From: JAVSMW01 sp032027005
GTDB taxonomy: Bacteria; Bacillota; Thermincolia; Thermincolales; UBA2595
DNA length: 64,000 bases
Direction of reading: 5' to 3'
Assembly (NCBI GenBank): GCA_032027005.1
Contig: JAVSMW010000004.1
Coordinates: forward strand, 1-64,000
In this document: piece by piece, positions 1 to 8,914 of the stretch
Layout of the letters: the number at the start of each line of letters is the position of its first letter
Numbering within the stretch: position 1 is the stretch's first letter
Notes under the pieces: model-generated
What the model was told of the DNA's origin: nothing
The model's input: only the letters and a program-made list of their open reading frames with translations
Database searches by the model: none
Translations under genes and position numbers: made by a program

Positions 1-126
1 GTTATAATCCCCTGATAATCCGGCAAAAGTTACAACATCTGCTTCCGTAACGGTCCGGGCAGCTGTATAAAATTCATCCCCCTCATTCATTTGATCAAAA
101 GTCAAACCTCTCATCTTATACGCCAA
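1..126 (-). CDS. MaoC-family (R)-hydratase, N-terminal part
   Basis: Only the first 42 codons lie in the window; the gene runs off the left edge. The translation contains the N-terminal MaoC/hot-dog signature (R-T-V-T-E-A-D-V-V-T-F-A-G-L-S-G-D-Y-N) of enoyl-CoA hydratase 2 type enzymes, which hydrate 2-enoyl-CoA thioesters. I chose the TTG at 126 because GGAGGG lies seven bases upstream; an in-frame ATG at 114 is the alternative. A strong sigma-54 promoter sits about 50 bases upstream, so this gene, or an operon it heads, is probably under activator control. Its role in aromatic or fatty acid CoA metabolism is inferred from neighbours. Confidence 0.75.
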   Translation of the reverse strand, partial: MAYKMRGLTFDQMNEGDEFYTAARTVTEADVVTFAGLSGDYN

Positions 127-172
127 TTTTTTTCCCTCCCTAACATTGAATAGTTCACTGCACCATGACATA

Positions 173-190
173 TTGCAAGTTCCGTGCCAA
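173..190 (-). promoter_or_regulatory. sigma-54 (-24/-12) promoter for the MaoC-type gene
   Basis: On the minus strand the sequence reads TTGGCACG-GAAC-TTGCAA. The invariant GG and GC are separated by exactly ten bases, matching the RpoN consensus TGGCACG-N4-TTGCA almost perfectly. Transcription would start near 163 and run leftward into the MaoC-type gene. Confidence 0.85.
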
Positions 191-226
191 TCCCTCCAAC
201 TGCCTATTTTCTAAGGCTTCCTAAAA

Positions 227-319
227 GGTGTTCCAAGAAAGTATTCATTTTAGCCACTTTGAAAACCGTATGTTACATTTTTTTAGCGAATTGTTACACT
301 TTAAGCGGTGACTGTTACA
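227..319. promoter_or_regulatory. upstream activator sites: one GGTGTTCC and three phased TGTTACA boxes
   Basis: TGTTACA occurs at 271-277, 292-298 and 313-319, exactly 21 bases apart, which is two helical turns. GGTGTTCC lies at 227-234. All lie 40-130 bases upstream of the sigma-54 promoter, the usual place for enhancer-binding-protein sites. The binding protein is unknown; the Fis-type HTH protein just downstream (466-699) and the sigma-54 activator at 9246 are candidates. Confidence 0.6.
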
Positions 320-411
320 TATTTAATCACTTTTTCGACTGATCCAAACAGTTGCTTTCATAAATAGCACAAAAGTGTCCAAAGTAAGAAAATTAGGCTG
401 AAAGATACAAC

Positions 412-441
412 GCCGCTTTATGCTTAACACAAAAAAGCGGC
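412..441 (-). terminator. hairpin downstream of the Fis-type gene
   Basis: GCCGCTTT and AAAGCGGC form an 8-bp stem with a 14-base loop, 25 bases after the stop of the 466-699 gene. There is no long U-run on the minus strand, so termination would be weak. Confidence 0.4.
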
Positions 442-465
442 ATTTGCCTTCTTTAATATGAAGGC

Positions 466-699
466 TTAATTCATATCATCATCTTCCCATGGGCTTTCAT
501 TAATTTTACGCCAAAGAGTAGTAAGGCCAATCCCCAGCTTTTTAGCTGCTAGTTTCCGATCTCCGCCGCAGCGGATGACCATTTGCAGGATAACTTCCTT
601 TTCTACCTGAGAGATAATTTCTTTAAGTTTGTGGCATGTTGTCAGGTTAAGGGTAACACAAAGGCTGTTTTCATTAATATTTATTACTCCATTTTCCAT
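466..699 (-). CDS. stand-alone Fis-type helix-turn-helix protein
   Basis: This 77-residue protein consists almost entirely of a Fis/NtrC C-terminal HTH domain (HTH_8 type). The segment around residues 35-66 has the typical pattern V-I-L-Q-M...G-G-D-R-K-L-A-A-K-K-L-G-I-G-L-T-T-L-W-R-K-I, with no AAA+ or receiver domain. The start ATG follows AGGGGGTGACCTT, a good ribosome binding site. It lies between an IclR gene and a sigma-54 promoter with phased upstream sites, so it may bind or compete for enhancer sites. That function is inference; the domain assignment is firm. Confidence 0.75.
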   Translation of the reverse strand: MENGVININENSLCVTLNLTTCHKLKEIISQVEKEVILQMVIRCGGDRKLAAKKLGIGLTTLWRKINESPWEDDDMN

Positions 700-751
700 A
701 AGGTCACCCCCTGGTATTTAATTGCCTGTGACAATGCAGTTTAATACCGTT

Positions 752-1486
752 TTAGGCATTGAATCTTCTGGTTATTTCTTCACAGGCTTCAATAATAAGA
801 TGAGCGGCACTCTCCGGTTTAAATCTGTTGGATGGTCCGGATATACTCAGTGCTGCCGCTTCCCTGCCGGGATAACCACGGATCGGAGCTCCGATTACAT
901 AGACACCGTTGGCAAGCTCATCTTTGCATATTGTATAACCCTCTTTCCGGCATAACTCCACTTCTTTTAATAAACCTTCAACTGTAACTATGGTGTTTTC
1001 TGTATAGGCTTCAAAGGGAACACATTTTTCCAAAATACTGTTTACCCTTTCCTGTGGCAGACTGGACAATATAGCTTTTCCCGGTGCTGTACAGTGCAGG
1101 GGAGCGCGACTGCCTACCTTAATCGATGTATGAATCAACTCAGATTCAATCTTTTCGACAAATAGTACTTTGGTCTCATCCAAAACAGTCAGGTTAACGG
1201 TTTCCTGCGTATCTTCGGCAAGCTTTTTTATAACTGGGCGGACACAGTCGCGAATCCCAAACTTCTCGAGCATGTCATAGCCAATACGGAAGAATTTATA
1301 TGTAAGATAATAATCTCCCGTCTCCAACTCCTGTCCCAGGTAACCGCTGGCTTGCAATGTCTGAGCTAACCTGCAAATAGTACTCTTAGGCATCCCAAGC
1401 TGACTGCTCAGGTCCTTGACACTTGCCTTATCTTTTTGTACCACATAATCCAGGATGTCCATAGCTTTTTTCACTGATAAAATCAA
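752..1486 (-). CDS. IclR-family transcriptional regulator
   Basis: The 244-residue protein has an N-terminal winged HTH (about residues 1-60, with S-S-Q-L-G-M-P-K-S-T-I-C-R-L) and a C-terminal IclR effector domain (about 75-240). IclR regulators usually respond to aromatic or small organic acids. The start is TTG at 1486 with a modest AGGATGG nine bases upstream. It lies 164 bases downstream of the glycyl-radical operon on the same strand, which makes it a likely regulator of that operon. An imperfect palindrome centred on GCATGC near 1551 could be its operator. The ligand is unknown. Confidence 0.85.
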   Translation of the reverse strand: MILSVKKAMDILDYVVQKDKASVKDLSSQLGMPKSTICRLAQTLQASGYLGQELETGDYYLTYKFFRIGYDMLEKFGIRDCVRPVIKKLAEDTQETVNLTVLDETKVLFVEKIESELIHTSIKVGSRAPLHCTAPGKAILSSLPQERVNSILEKCVPFEAYTENTIVTVEGLLKEVELCRKEGYTICKDELANGVYVIGAPIRGYPGREAAALSISGPSNRFKPESAAHLIIEACEEITRRFNA

Positions 1487-1576
1487 TCGGCAGCACCATC
1501 CTATCTTTCATTGACAATTATTCTCAAATTAATTAAAATGGTATGGTAGCATGCCACTATCAAGTGCTTGCTGCTG

Positions 1577-1624
1577 CCGTTATTAAGTTAGTCTTTGGCG
1601 AGGCGGGCTTAATAACGGTTTTTT
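1577..1624. terminator. hairpin between hpdA and the IclR gene
   Basis: CCGTTATTAAG (1577-1587) and CTTAATAACGG (1608-1618) form an 11-bp stem followed on the plus strand by six T. It lies just after the hpdA stop, so it probably ends or attenuates the minus-strand operon, although the T-run favours plus-strand termination. Confidence 0.5.
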
Positions 1625-1649
1625 GATTCTACAGGCCACAAACTTTTCG

Positions 1650-2594
1650 TTAAAACGCAGTTTCGCTCCCTACATAACACGCAATTCTATCATCCAGGAA
1701 TATAGCCTGTAATTTTTTCATTTTTTCATCATCCGGCACTCTCTGTTCATTGTACGGGTAATCCTTACCCAACTGGTGCCATTTTGATTCTCCAAGTCGA
1801 TGAAAGGGCAGCAGGTTTATTTCGAACAGGTCCAGGCTTTTCATGAAAGATGCGGTTTCCTCCATATTTTCTTCGGTATCATTGAAATCTGTAATTACAG
1901 GAATCCTCAAGATTAGCCTCCCGGCCCATCCTGACCTGATAAGAGTTTCGATGTTATTTAGAATCAAATCATTACGAACACCTGTATTTTTCAAATGAGT
2001 ATCACTGTTCATATGTTTTACATCAATAAAAGCAAAGTCAATATAGTTCATAACCTTCAAAAAAGTGTCCGTATCAATATGGGCTGAAGTTTCGATCCCA
2101 GTATGTATATAGTCCTCCTTGCATTTTTCAAGAACCTGAAGCAGGAATTGACTTTGATACATGGGCTCTCCGCCACTAAATGTAACTCCTCCCCGTTCAC
2201 CCCAAAATTGTCTGTCTCTATTAAATATTTTCAGTAATTCACCAGCTGAATAATACTTTCCGCATACCTTCAAAGCTTCTTTATAACATACACCTGTACA
2301 TGCAAAACTGTTACATCCTTTACAAATTGCTCGATTTAATACCGGCTCTCCTTCTGTACCAAATGAAATTGCCTTAAGCTTGCAAGCATTTGTACATTTT
2401 GTACATTCGGTCTCCTTATGTACGCATCTAGATTTTACGAATAGAAGATTTTGCCTGTCAAGCCAGCTTTCCGGATTGGCACACCACTGACACCGCAAAT
2501 GACATCCACAAAGGAAACACAGAGTCCTTAACCCTGGGCCGTCATGTACCGAATAACCTTGTATATCAAAAATAAGTCCCTTTTTTTCCTCCAT
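1650..2594 (-). CDS. hpdA: glycyl radical enzyme activase (HpdA-type radical SAM)
   Basis: This 314-residue protein would use S-adenosylmethionine and a [4Fe-4S] cluster to put the glycyl radical on the adjacent large subunit. The radical-SAM motif C-H-L-R-C-Q-W-C lies at about residues 31-38. An inserted ferredoxin-like region follows (C-T-K-C...C, then C-K-G-C-N-S-F-A-C), as in the pyruvate-formate-lyase activase family with extra clusters. The length matches known HpdA activases. The start ATG follows GGAGGTAAAGAC. It is the third gene of an hpdB-hpdC-hpdA operon, spaced 29 bases from hpdC. Confidence 0.88.
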   Translation of the reverse strand: MEEKKGLIFDIQGYSVHDGPGLRTLCFLCGCHLRCQWCANPESWLDRQNLLFVKSRCVHKETECTKCTNACKLKAISFGTEGEPVLNRAICKGCNSFACTGVCYKEALKVCGKYYSAGELLKIFNRDRQFWGERGGVTFSGGEPMYQSQFLLQVLEKCKEDYIHTGIETSAHIDTDTFLKVMNYIDFAFIDVKHMNSDTHLKNTGVRNDLILNNIETLIRSGWAGRLILRIPVITDFNDTEENMEETASFMKSLDLFEINLLPFHRLGESKWHQLGKDYPYNEQRVPDDEKMKKLQAIFLDDRIACYVGSETAF

Positions 2595-2623
2595 GTCTTT
2601 ACCTCCAGGAAGCGGCGAAAATC

Positions 2624-2893
2624 TTATTTGTTTAGCTTATATCCACCGCAGGTTACCGCATTTAACTCACCAGATGTCCATGCTTCCTTATTAAGACCAA
2701 CGCATAATCCTATGTTATTTGAATCAGGGTCTTTAAAATTAATACAGTTTTTACATTTGCATGTTTCTTTGAAATTTTCGCAAACCGGGGTATCTATAAG
2801 TATTAGGTTATTTGAACATCTGCAAATACCCTTTAGAGCATCAACCGGTGCGAAATTAACACAGTCGCTATGATTCATAGATTCGCTTTCCAT
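2624..2893 (-). CDS. hpdC: arylacetate decarboxylase small Fe-S subunit
   Basis: This 89-residue protein resembles the small subunit of 4-hydroxyphenylacetate decarboxylase. It has the N-terminal H-S-D-C-x-N-F-x-x-V-D-A-x-K-G-I-C pattern and C-K-C-K-N-C-I-N-F plus G-L-C-V-G-L toward the C-terminus, giving cysteine clusters for two [4Fe-4S] centres. Among decarboxylating glycyl radical enzymes, this subunit is characteristic of the 4-hydroxyphenylacetate type; phenylacetate and indoleacetate decarboxylases are described without it. It starts six bases after hpdB ends, consistent with a co-expressed hetero-oligomer. Confidence 0.88.
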   Translation of the reverse strand: MESESMNHSDCVNFAPVDALKGICRCSNNLILIDTPVCENFKETCKCKNCINFKDPDSNNIGLCVGLNKEAWTSGELNAVTCGGYKLNK

Positions 2894-2898
2894 TACGA

Positions 2899-5601
2899 TT
2901 ACACCCCTTCATATTCAGTTCTTGCTATAACTTCATCCTGAATTGGCTTGCCTACCTCGCACCAGAACTGAGTAAATCCAGCCACACGAATGGCCAGATC
3001 TCTGTAATTTTCATGTTCCTTCTGGGCAGTCTTCAATACCTTTGAATCTACAACATTATACTGAATATGGAATCCTCCTTTTCTCATATAAGAACGTGTT
3101 AACTCAAGGAACTTTTTCGCACCCTCTACACCTTTGATTGAGCTTGGATGTACCTTCAGGTTCATCTGGGAATTCTGTGACATACTGTGATCCCAACCGG
3201 TGGCAGACTCAAACAAAGCATATGGTCCGTTTCTATCGGTCCCGGGATATGCAGACATAGATCCATCAGTAAATGTAGTACCTGCAAGGCGACCGTCCGG
3301 TGTGGCAAGTGTTACTGCTCCCAGCGGTCCATGGGTTGAAACAGAGATCTGGCACACATACATCTTCTTCCCGTATAATGATTCGTAATTATGTGCCATA
3401 TTGCAAAACCAGTTCTCATATTCATAAAGGATATTGTCGACATAAGGGTCGTCATTGCCATATTTCGGTACTCTCAAACAATCAATATATATTTCGTCAT
3501 ATTTATTTGTATCATCAGCTTTTTCCTGTTCGGCCAGAGAATAGCTCCCTACCTCTTCAGCCACTTTGAATCCAAAATTATGAAGTATTGCCTCTGTTAT
3601 TTGGTCAAGTGTGTATTTATTATCATCATAAACGAGTTTTTTCAGGGCGGCAAGTGAGTTGATCAGATTATTGGTACCACTGCTTTCAATATTATATGTG
3701 GCATTATATCTATATCCCAGGTTTCCAATGTGCTGTCCTTTATCAAGGCAGTCCGGCTTGAGCATTGAATTTAGCACAGACATATTTTTCTTTCTCCATA
3801 AATCATGCTGGATATTACTCGTTTTTGTTATGATTTCACAAGCCAGGGCATAATACTCTTTATACTGCTCCCACAATTCCTCATAGGTCTCCAGCTTTTT
3901 ATTATGAGCCGGAAATACCTGCATATCGAGCCTGTCATCTTTTCCGTTCATAAGGACAAGGTTCAGAATCTTGGGGTTTGCCATGAAATGAACACCTACA
4001 GATGTTGGCTGCCCTGCCCCACCCGGGATATCATATTTCCTGCCTCTTAAAGTCAGTTCTTTCCAGCAACACGGTGAGGTCTCCAGACAGCCTCCGATTG
4101 CAATGGCTCTTGCCTCTTCTACGTTCATTCCCTCATCCCCAAATTGCCGCAGCAAAAAGTCCATCGCCACCCGATTATTTATCCAGGCTGGATAACCCGA
4201 ACCCGTCTTGTTGCTTTCAATACACTTGAGCAGGAAATCCTCCGGTAGTTTTTCATCATACAGGCATGTCAACGTTGGCTGTGTACTAACACATCGTATA
4301 CCTGCCTCGACAATTAGATATTCCAGCCTGTTTACGGCCGAAGTCCCGTTTTTCTTAAGGCCCCCGACACATAAATTATTAAACGTATTGGAACTGATTG
4401 CGTTTGAATAAAGGCTATCTATGTTTGACATCTTTACCCTGTAAAGTTCAAGAAGTTCGAGGACTTCTTCTTCCTTTATCCTTCCAGCTTCCATATCCTG
4501 TTCAAACCACGGAAACCATACCTGCCCCATACGTCCAGGGGACATTCCCGAAATGACCTCTTCATTAACTGCCGCAATATGAACCGTATATGTCAATTGC
4601 AGCGCCTCCCTGAAGGTACGGGGCTGAAAATGTGCTATCCACTCCAAGCAGTCGGATATTTCAATATATTCACCCTTCTGCTTGCTATCATTTGTACTTT
4701 CTGCAAGCTCCCGGGCATGTTTAGCATAGTTTAAAATCCAGTTTTGGAGTCCTTCAATGACAAGTTTAACTGCCTCATAGAAATACATCCGGTCCATTCC
4801 TATGAGCCCGTCGCCACCGGCATTTCCTGCTACTTTCTCCCGGCATTCTGCCACCATGTTGAGCATCCCATCAAAACCGTATTGAAGCGGATAGAAATAG
4901 TTTATTACCTCTCTGCCCATTGGAATAGTAAACCCTGAATCCCAGTAACAAACCACGGATTTCATTAAATTTTCCTTCATTTTATATTCAGGCACCATTT
5001 GCTCATATTTATACGATAGGTCCTCTATCGCACGTCCTGCCCATTCCCGGGCCAGTTTATCCGATATAGCTGCATGTTCCTGCCTAAGTGCAAATTTCCC
5101 GGCTCTGGAGACAACTTTGCCGGTGTCCTTAACAACATTTCCGCCACCGGTGCCATATTTTGTTATTGTTCCTGCACTGCCGCTTCCTCTTTTCAACCCT
5201 TCCTGGTATAGTTCATCTTCTTTTGAAGCAAAGTAGCCTTTCGCCAGCCATGGCATCGGAAAAGAGCCTCTATAATTAACGGTTTTTTGCATGACCAACT
5301 TTTCACCCGGAATGATATTGGGCGTCAAATGAGAAAAAGCACTCTTTAATGACTCAGCTCTCCTGACTACATCAACTTCACCTTCGAGTTCATTCCATCT
5401 CCTGGTATACCAGTACGGAAATTCCATATCAGCGGTAGACAGTGTATTGTAGTAAATATCTCTGAGCTTTTTAGTCCTGGGTGTCGGTTCTTTTTTTACC
5501 TCGCGTTCTATTTCATCCTCCGGCGCTTTCCCACCATATTGAAAACTGAGAGGCAATCCTTTTTCAGCCAAAATTTCAGCCAGTTTTGTTTTTGTAGACA
5601 T
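2899..5601 (-). CDS. hpdB: 4-hydroxyphenylacetate decarboxylase-type glycyl radical enzyme, large subunit
   Basis: The 900-residue protein has the family's full length. The thiyl cysteine and its partner glutamate are C505 and E507 (G-G-C-L-E-T-S-P). The glycyl radical residue is G875 in R-V-A-G-F-T-Q-F-W near the C-terminus. Compared with the numbering I recall for the characterised enzyme (C503, E505, H536, E637, G873), all five residues recur here at a constant +2 offset (H538, E639). The recalled carboxylate-binding serine (344) would fall on N346, so substrate preference is not certain. The expected reaction is aryl-acetate to cresol-type product plus CO2. RBS AGGAGG precedes the ATG. 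Confidence 0.87.
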   Translation of the reverse strand: MSTKTKLAEILAEKGLPLSFQYGGKAPEDEIEREVKKEPTPRTKKLRDIYYNTLSTADMEFPYWYTRRWNELEGEVDVVRRAESLKSAFSHLTPNIIPGEKLVMQKTVNYRGSFPMPWLAKGYFASKEDELYQEGLKRGSGSAGTITKYGTGGGNVVKDTGKVVSRAGKFALRQEHAAISDKLAREWAGRAIEDLSYKYEQMVPEYKMKENLMKSVVCYWDSGFTIPMGREVINYFYPLQYGFDGMLNMVAECREKVAGNAGGDGLIGMDRMYFYEAVKLVIEGLQNWILNYAKHARELAESTNDSKQKGEYIEISDCLEWIAHFQPRTFREALQLTYTVHIAAVNEEVISGMSPGRMGQVWFPWFEQDMEAGRIKEEEVLELLELYRVKMSNIDSLYSNAISSNTFNNLCVGGLKKNGTSAVNRLEYLIVEAGIRCVSTQPTLTCLYDEKLPEDFLLKCIESNKTGSGYPAWINNRVAMDFLLRQFGDEGMNVEEARAIAIGGCLETSPCCWKELTLRGRKYDIPGGAGQPTSVGVHFMANPKILNLVLMNGKDDRLDMQVFPAHNKKLETYEELWEQYKEYYALACEIITKTSNIQHDLWRKKNMSVLNSMLKPDCLDKGQHIGNLGYRYNATYNIESSGTNNLINSLAALKKLVYDDNKYTLDQITEAILHNFGFKVAEEVGSYSLAEQEKADDTNKYDEIYIDCLRVPKYGNDDPYVDNILYEYENWFCNMAHNYESLYGKKMYVCQISVSTHGPLGAVTLATPDGRLAGTTFTDGSMSAYPGTDRNGPYALFESATGWDHSMSQNSQMNLKVHPSSIKGVEGAKKFLELTRSYMRKGGFHIQYNVVDSKVLKTAQKEHENYRDLAIRVAGFTQFWCEVGKPIQDEVIARTEYEGV

Positions 5602-5631
5602 TTTATATTCCTCCTCCTGACGTCTGTAGGC

Positions 5632-5759
5632 TTATCCTGCTAAAACCTTTTGCCGGCTATCTTGGGAATTTTGGCCTTGCCCCAAATAAGCCGATTGAAT
5701 CCGCGGATCATGGAGCAGTTCTACCGCATTCCCTTCCAGCGCTATTTGCCCCTGCTCAA
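5632..5759 (-). CDS. livF: LivF-type ABC transporter ATPase, C-terminal end only
   Basis: The last 41 codons before the N gap encode the C-terminal tail of a branched-chain amino acid type ABC ATPase (E-Q-G-Q-I-A-L-E-G-N...A-Y-L-G-Q-G). The same tail motif (Y-Y-L-G-L-G) ends the complete LivF homolog at 16355-17140. The rest of the gene is lost in the gap. It ends 30 bases upstream of hpdB, so transporter and decarboxylase probably share a transcript. Confidence 0.75.
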
Positions 5760-5783
5760 NNNNNNNNNNNNNNNNNNNNNNNN
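5760..5783. other. assembly gap (24 N)
   Basis: Twenty-four N separate the N-terminus of a LivH permease from the C-terminus of a LivF ATPase. In intact operons of this family about 3 kb (livH-livM-livG-livF) would lie here, so the gap length is not the real distance. Confidence 0.9.
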
Positions 5784-5887
5784 GAAACATTATAAATGAC
5801 TACAAACCCGACAGCAATCAGGGCATATATTCCTCCTGCGGTAATCCCGCTGAGTAGATACTGTAGAATTTGATTTAAAAGTTCCAT
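5784..5887 (-). CDS. livH: LivH-type ABC permease, N-terminal end only
   Basis: The first 34 codons (M-E-L-L-N-Q-I-L-Q-Y...S-G-I-T-A-G-G-I-Y-A-L-I-A-V-G-F) match the N-terminus of LivH permeases, with the first membrane segment and the conserved G-G-I-Y-A-L. The gene is cut by the N gap. It lies 77 bases downstream of the substrate-binding protein gene. Confidence 0.78.
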
Positions 5888-5964
5888 AGTTCTAACCTCG
5901 CTTTTAATTAATGTGGAGACGGCTGACAGTCACCTATCAGCCATCCCCATGACTGGAACAGTAT

Positions 5965-7166
5965 CTATTCAATCCTTTGCCACTTACCATTGGCAATCTT
6001 AATCAGGACCAAGTCTTTGGCTGTTAAACCGGTATGGTCGGTCGGTGACATATTATAGATCCCCGTGACACCTACGAAGTTTGTGGTTTTTTCCAGCTCA
6101 TCCCTGATTTTTGCCCGGTCCGGGTTATCCCCGGCACGCTTTAAGGCATCAAAGATTAAAGTAATAGCGTCGTAGCCGTTACCGCCAAAGTTACTTACAG
6201 GGCCATAGTTATTCTTTTTCTCGTAATCATCAATATATTTTAACAAAACCGCCTTCTGAACATCATTGTCAGGTAGTTGGTCTGCCACGACAATTTTGGT
6301 AGTTACGACGTTCAGGCCTTCAGCAGCGTCACCTGCCAATTTAATAAACGCCTGAGTTCCATTGCCCTGGTTAAAAAATATCGGCGTCTTCAGACCGAGA
6401 TCGCGGTAGTTTTTGGCCACAACGCCAGACACCGGCGGTGTACTCCAACTTATAATCATATCAGGGTTAGCTGCCTTGACTTTCGTTAATTGAGTCGTTA
6501 CATCAGTATCAGTAGCTTCAAATTTTTGTGTGGTCACAATTTCAAGGTTATATTTCTGAGCTGCCTTCTGAAATTCTTTTAAGGCACCATCACCCATTGC
6601 ATTATTCGTACTAACCCAGGCAACCTTCTTCAAATTTTGATCCTTCATATACACCGCCAACCGTTCAGTACTGGTGGGATCTGCTACCGGCGTTTTGAAG
6701 ATCCATTTATGTTGTTCGATAGGTGTAACAATTTTTATGCTGCCTGCAGCTGAAATCATCGGGACTTGAGCCTCTTCAGCAATTTTAGCCACCGCAATGC
6801 TGGATCCGCTGACGCTGGTGCCGACAAAAGCCAAAACTTTGTCATCACTGATGAGTTTCTTGGCCAACATTACTGATTTGGTTTCATCACTTTCGTTATC
6901 GTAAATCTTGAGGTCAATTTTATGCCCGTTTATCCCGCCTTGAGCATTTATTTCTTTAACTGCCATTGTTAAGCTATCTCTTTCAGGGGCACCCAGACTG
7001 GCATTGGTTCCCGTAATATCCAAAACAGCGCCTAGGACGTATGGTGCTTTATCTGATGATTGACCATTACTATCTGCTTTTTTTCAGTACTTTTGCTGCA
7101 CCCAACAACAGACAAGATTATTAACAACGCTAATGAAATAACCAGAACTTTTTTACATGTTCTCAA
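5965..7166 (-). CDS. livK: Liv-type substrate-binding lipoprotein, apparent frameshift in the leader
   Basis: The main body (352 residues) is a periplasmic-binding-protein type I domain of branched-chain amino acid or aromatic-acid ABC transporters (D-I-T-G-T-N-A-S-L-G...A-V-K-E-I-N-A-Q-G-G-I-N-G). It lacks a signal peptide in frame. Directly upstream a second frame from TTG 7166, behind AGGGGG, encodes a lipoprotein signal ending in L-S-V-V-G-C-S. The two frames join if the A7 run at 7078-7084 (plus-strand T) had eight bases. This is either a homopolymer sequencing error or a real frameshift. It binds the ligand for the adjacent permease; the ligand is inferred to be an aromatic acid. Confidence 0.75.
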
Positions 7167-7251
7167 CCTTAATACCCCCTTATTAATTTTTGTCAGCCAC
7201 ACTGGCCTCAGTGTTACCTGGAACTTGCCGGGGAAAAATCAGTAACTATTG

Positions 7252-8841
7252 TTATATTGCAGCATCCATTTCGCACAATAATTTATTAACTTCTTCCAAA
7301 ACCAACATTCTAACAATCTTGCCGGTGGCATTTTTAGGCAGAGTATCGAAGAAATATATGCGCCGCGGCAGGGCATATCCCTGTATTCTACCCCTACACC
7401 AACTCAGAAGTTCAATTTCGGTCAATGTAGACCCTTCCCTCAGAACTACAGCCGCCACAACCCTTTCTCCCCACTTTTCATCAGGCTGGCCCACAACAGC
7501 CACTTCCTGGACTGTCGGATGTTCGTAAAGAATACGCTCCACTTCCGTAGGGTAGACATTTTCGCCTCCTGTAATGATCATGTCTTCCTTACGGTCAACA
7601 AGATAGACGTATCCGTCTTCGTCCATCCTTCCTAAATCGCCTGTATAAAGCCAACCGTCAATGATTTTCTTTTCTGTTAAATCCGGTCTGTTCCAATAAC
7701 CAGCCATAATTGTTTCTCCTCGGGCTGTAATTTCTCCAACTTCACCTCTTGGTACCTCCCGGCCATCCTTTATAATACGAACTTCCACATTAAATACTGG
7801 CCTCCCGCAAGATTTTAGAATGCTTACGGTCCCCTCAGTTTCCTGTTCAAATCCCCCTGTATGCTCCCGGCGTGAAAGACATGTTATTACAGGGCTGAAC
7901 TCAGTTTGGCCATAGAGCTGTAAAAAGGTTTCCATTCCAAATATACCCACAGCTCTTTTTAAAAGTGACAGAGGCATAGGCGAACCAACATATGCAATTG
8001 CCCGCAGGGAACTTAAATCAGCATTATGAATATTTTCATCTTCCAGCAGCATGGCGATCATCGTTGGGACTAAATGGGCTGTGGTAATGCGCTCGTGGAC
8101 AATTACGTTCAGAACTTCTTTTACATTGAATTCAGGCATTATCACCATTGTAGCACCGCGACAGAGATGCCCCAGGGCCAGAGCATTTCCCCCGATGTGA
8201 AATAAGGGCATCACACTTAATCCGCGATCAGTCGGTACAATCCCCATCTCCATAACCTGGATTTTGGCCGTCTCAAGAAGATTTCGATGGGTGAGGATTA
8301 CCCCCTTAGGTAATCCGGTAGTGCCGCTAGTATAAACAATAGCGGCACGGGTAGTGTCATCAAATACCCCGCCAGATGCGCGATTATTATCGGAAGCCCG
8401 GTATTTGTCAGACACTGCTTCATCATAGAAGTGCATGCATGAGTGCGGTTCTTTGGTAACAATAATGGTTTTAAGCTTAACATTGTAATCCAGGAATGAG
8501 GCAGCCAAGTCTGCATATTCCTTTGAAACCACTAAAACACTTGCTTCACAGTCACTTAAAATGTATTGGAGTTTATCCATAGGCAGACGGTAGTTCAGCG
8601 GGACGTAAATTAGTCCGTACTTATAACAACTTATAAATGTTTCAATCATTTCACTGCTGTTTTTGCTTAATACTGCCACCCGGTCGCCCGGGTTAACACC
8701 CACCGATTGAAAGTACTCACCCAGGGCATTCGTTCTCCTGTCTAATTCCTGGTAAGTTATCGTTCTTTGTCCTTCTTTAAGAGCAACCCTGGAACCATAC
8801 ATCCTGGATGTGGAGCCAAAGGAATGACTAAGCCAATTCAT
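7252..8841 (-). CDS. AMP-forming acyl-CoA ligase
   Basis: This ANL-superfamily ligase of about 530 residues has the P-loop-like A3 motif Y-T-S-G-T-T-G-L-P-K-G, the A5-type Y-G-Q-T-E, the A7 Y-T-G-D-L-G and a C-terminal lysine in K-N-A-T-G-K-I. It would form an acyl- or aryl-CoA from acid, ATP and CoA. I prefer the ATG at 8841 because GAGAGGTGG lies just upstream. It precedes the liv and hpd genes on the same strand, so the imported acid may be either thioesterified or decarboxylated. The exact substrate cannot be read from the sequence. Confidence 0.85.
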   Translation of the reverse strand: MNWLSHSFGSTSRMYGSRVALKEGQRTITYQELDRRTNALGEYFQSVGVNPGDRVAVLSKNSSEMIETFISCYKYGLIYVPLNYRLPMDKLQYILSDCEASVLVVSKEYADLAASFLDYNVKLKTIIVTKEPHSCMHFYDEAVSDKYRASDNNRASGGVFDDTTRAAIVYTSGTTGLPKGVILTHRNLLETAKIQVMEMGIVPTDRGLSVMPLFHIGGNALALGHLCRGATMVIMPEFNVKEVLNVIVHERITTAHLVPTMIAMLLEDENIHNADLSSLRAIAYVGSPMPLSLLKRAVGIFGMETFLQLYGQTEFSPVITCLSRREHTGGFEQETEGTVSILKSCGRPVFNVEVRIIKDGREVPRGEVGEITARGETIMAGYWNRPDLTEKKIIDGWLYTGDLGRMDEDGYVYLVDRKEDMIITGGENVYPTEVERILYEHPTVQEVAVVGQPDEKWGERVVAAVVLREGSTLTEIELLSWCRGRIQGYALPRRIYFFDTLPKNATGKIVRMLVLEEVNKLLCEMDAAI

Positions 8842-8914
8842 CCATAACCACCTCTCCACCACTTAGCTGTGGTCAATCTAGACCAACATAGCACCACCTT
8901 GAAATTTTATATTC

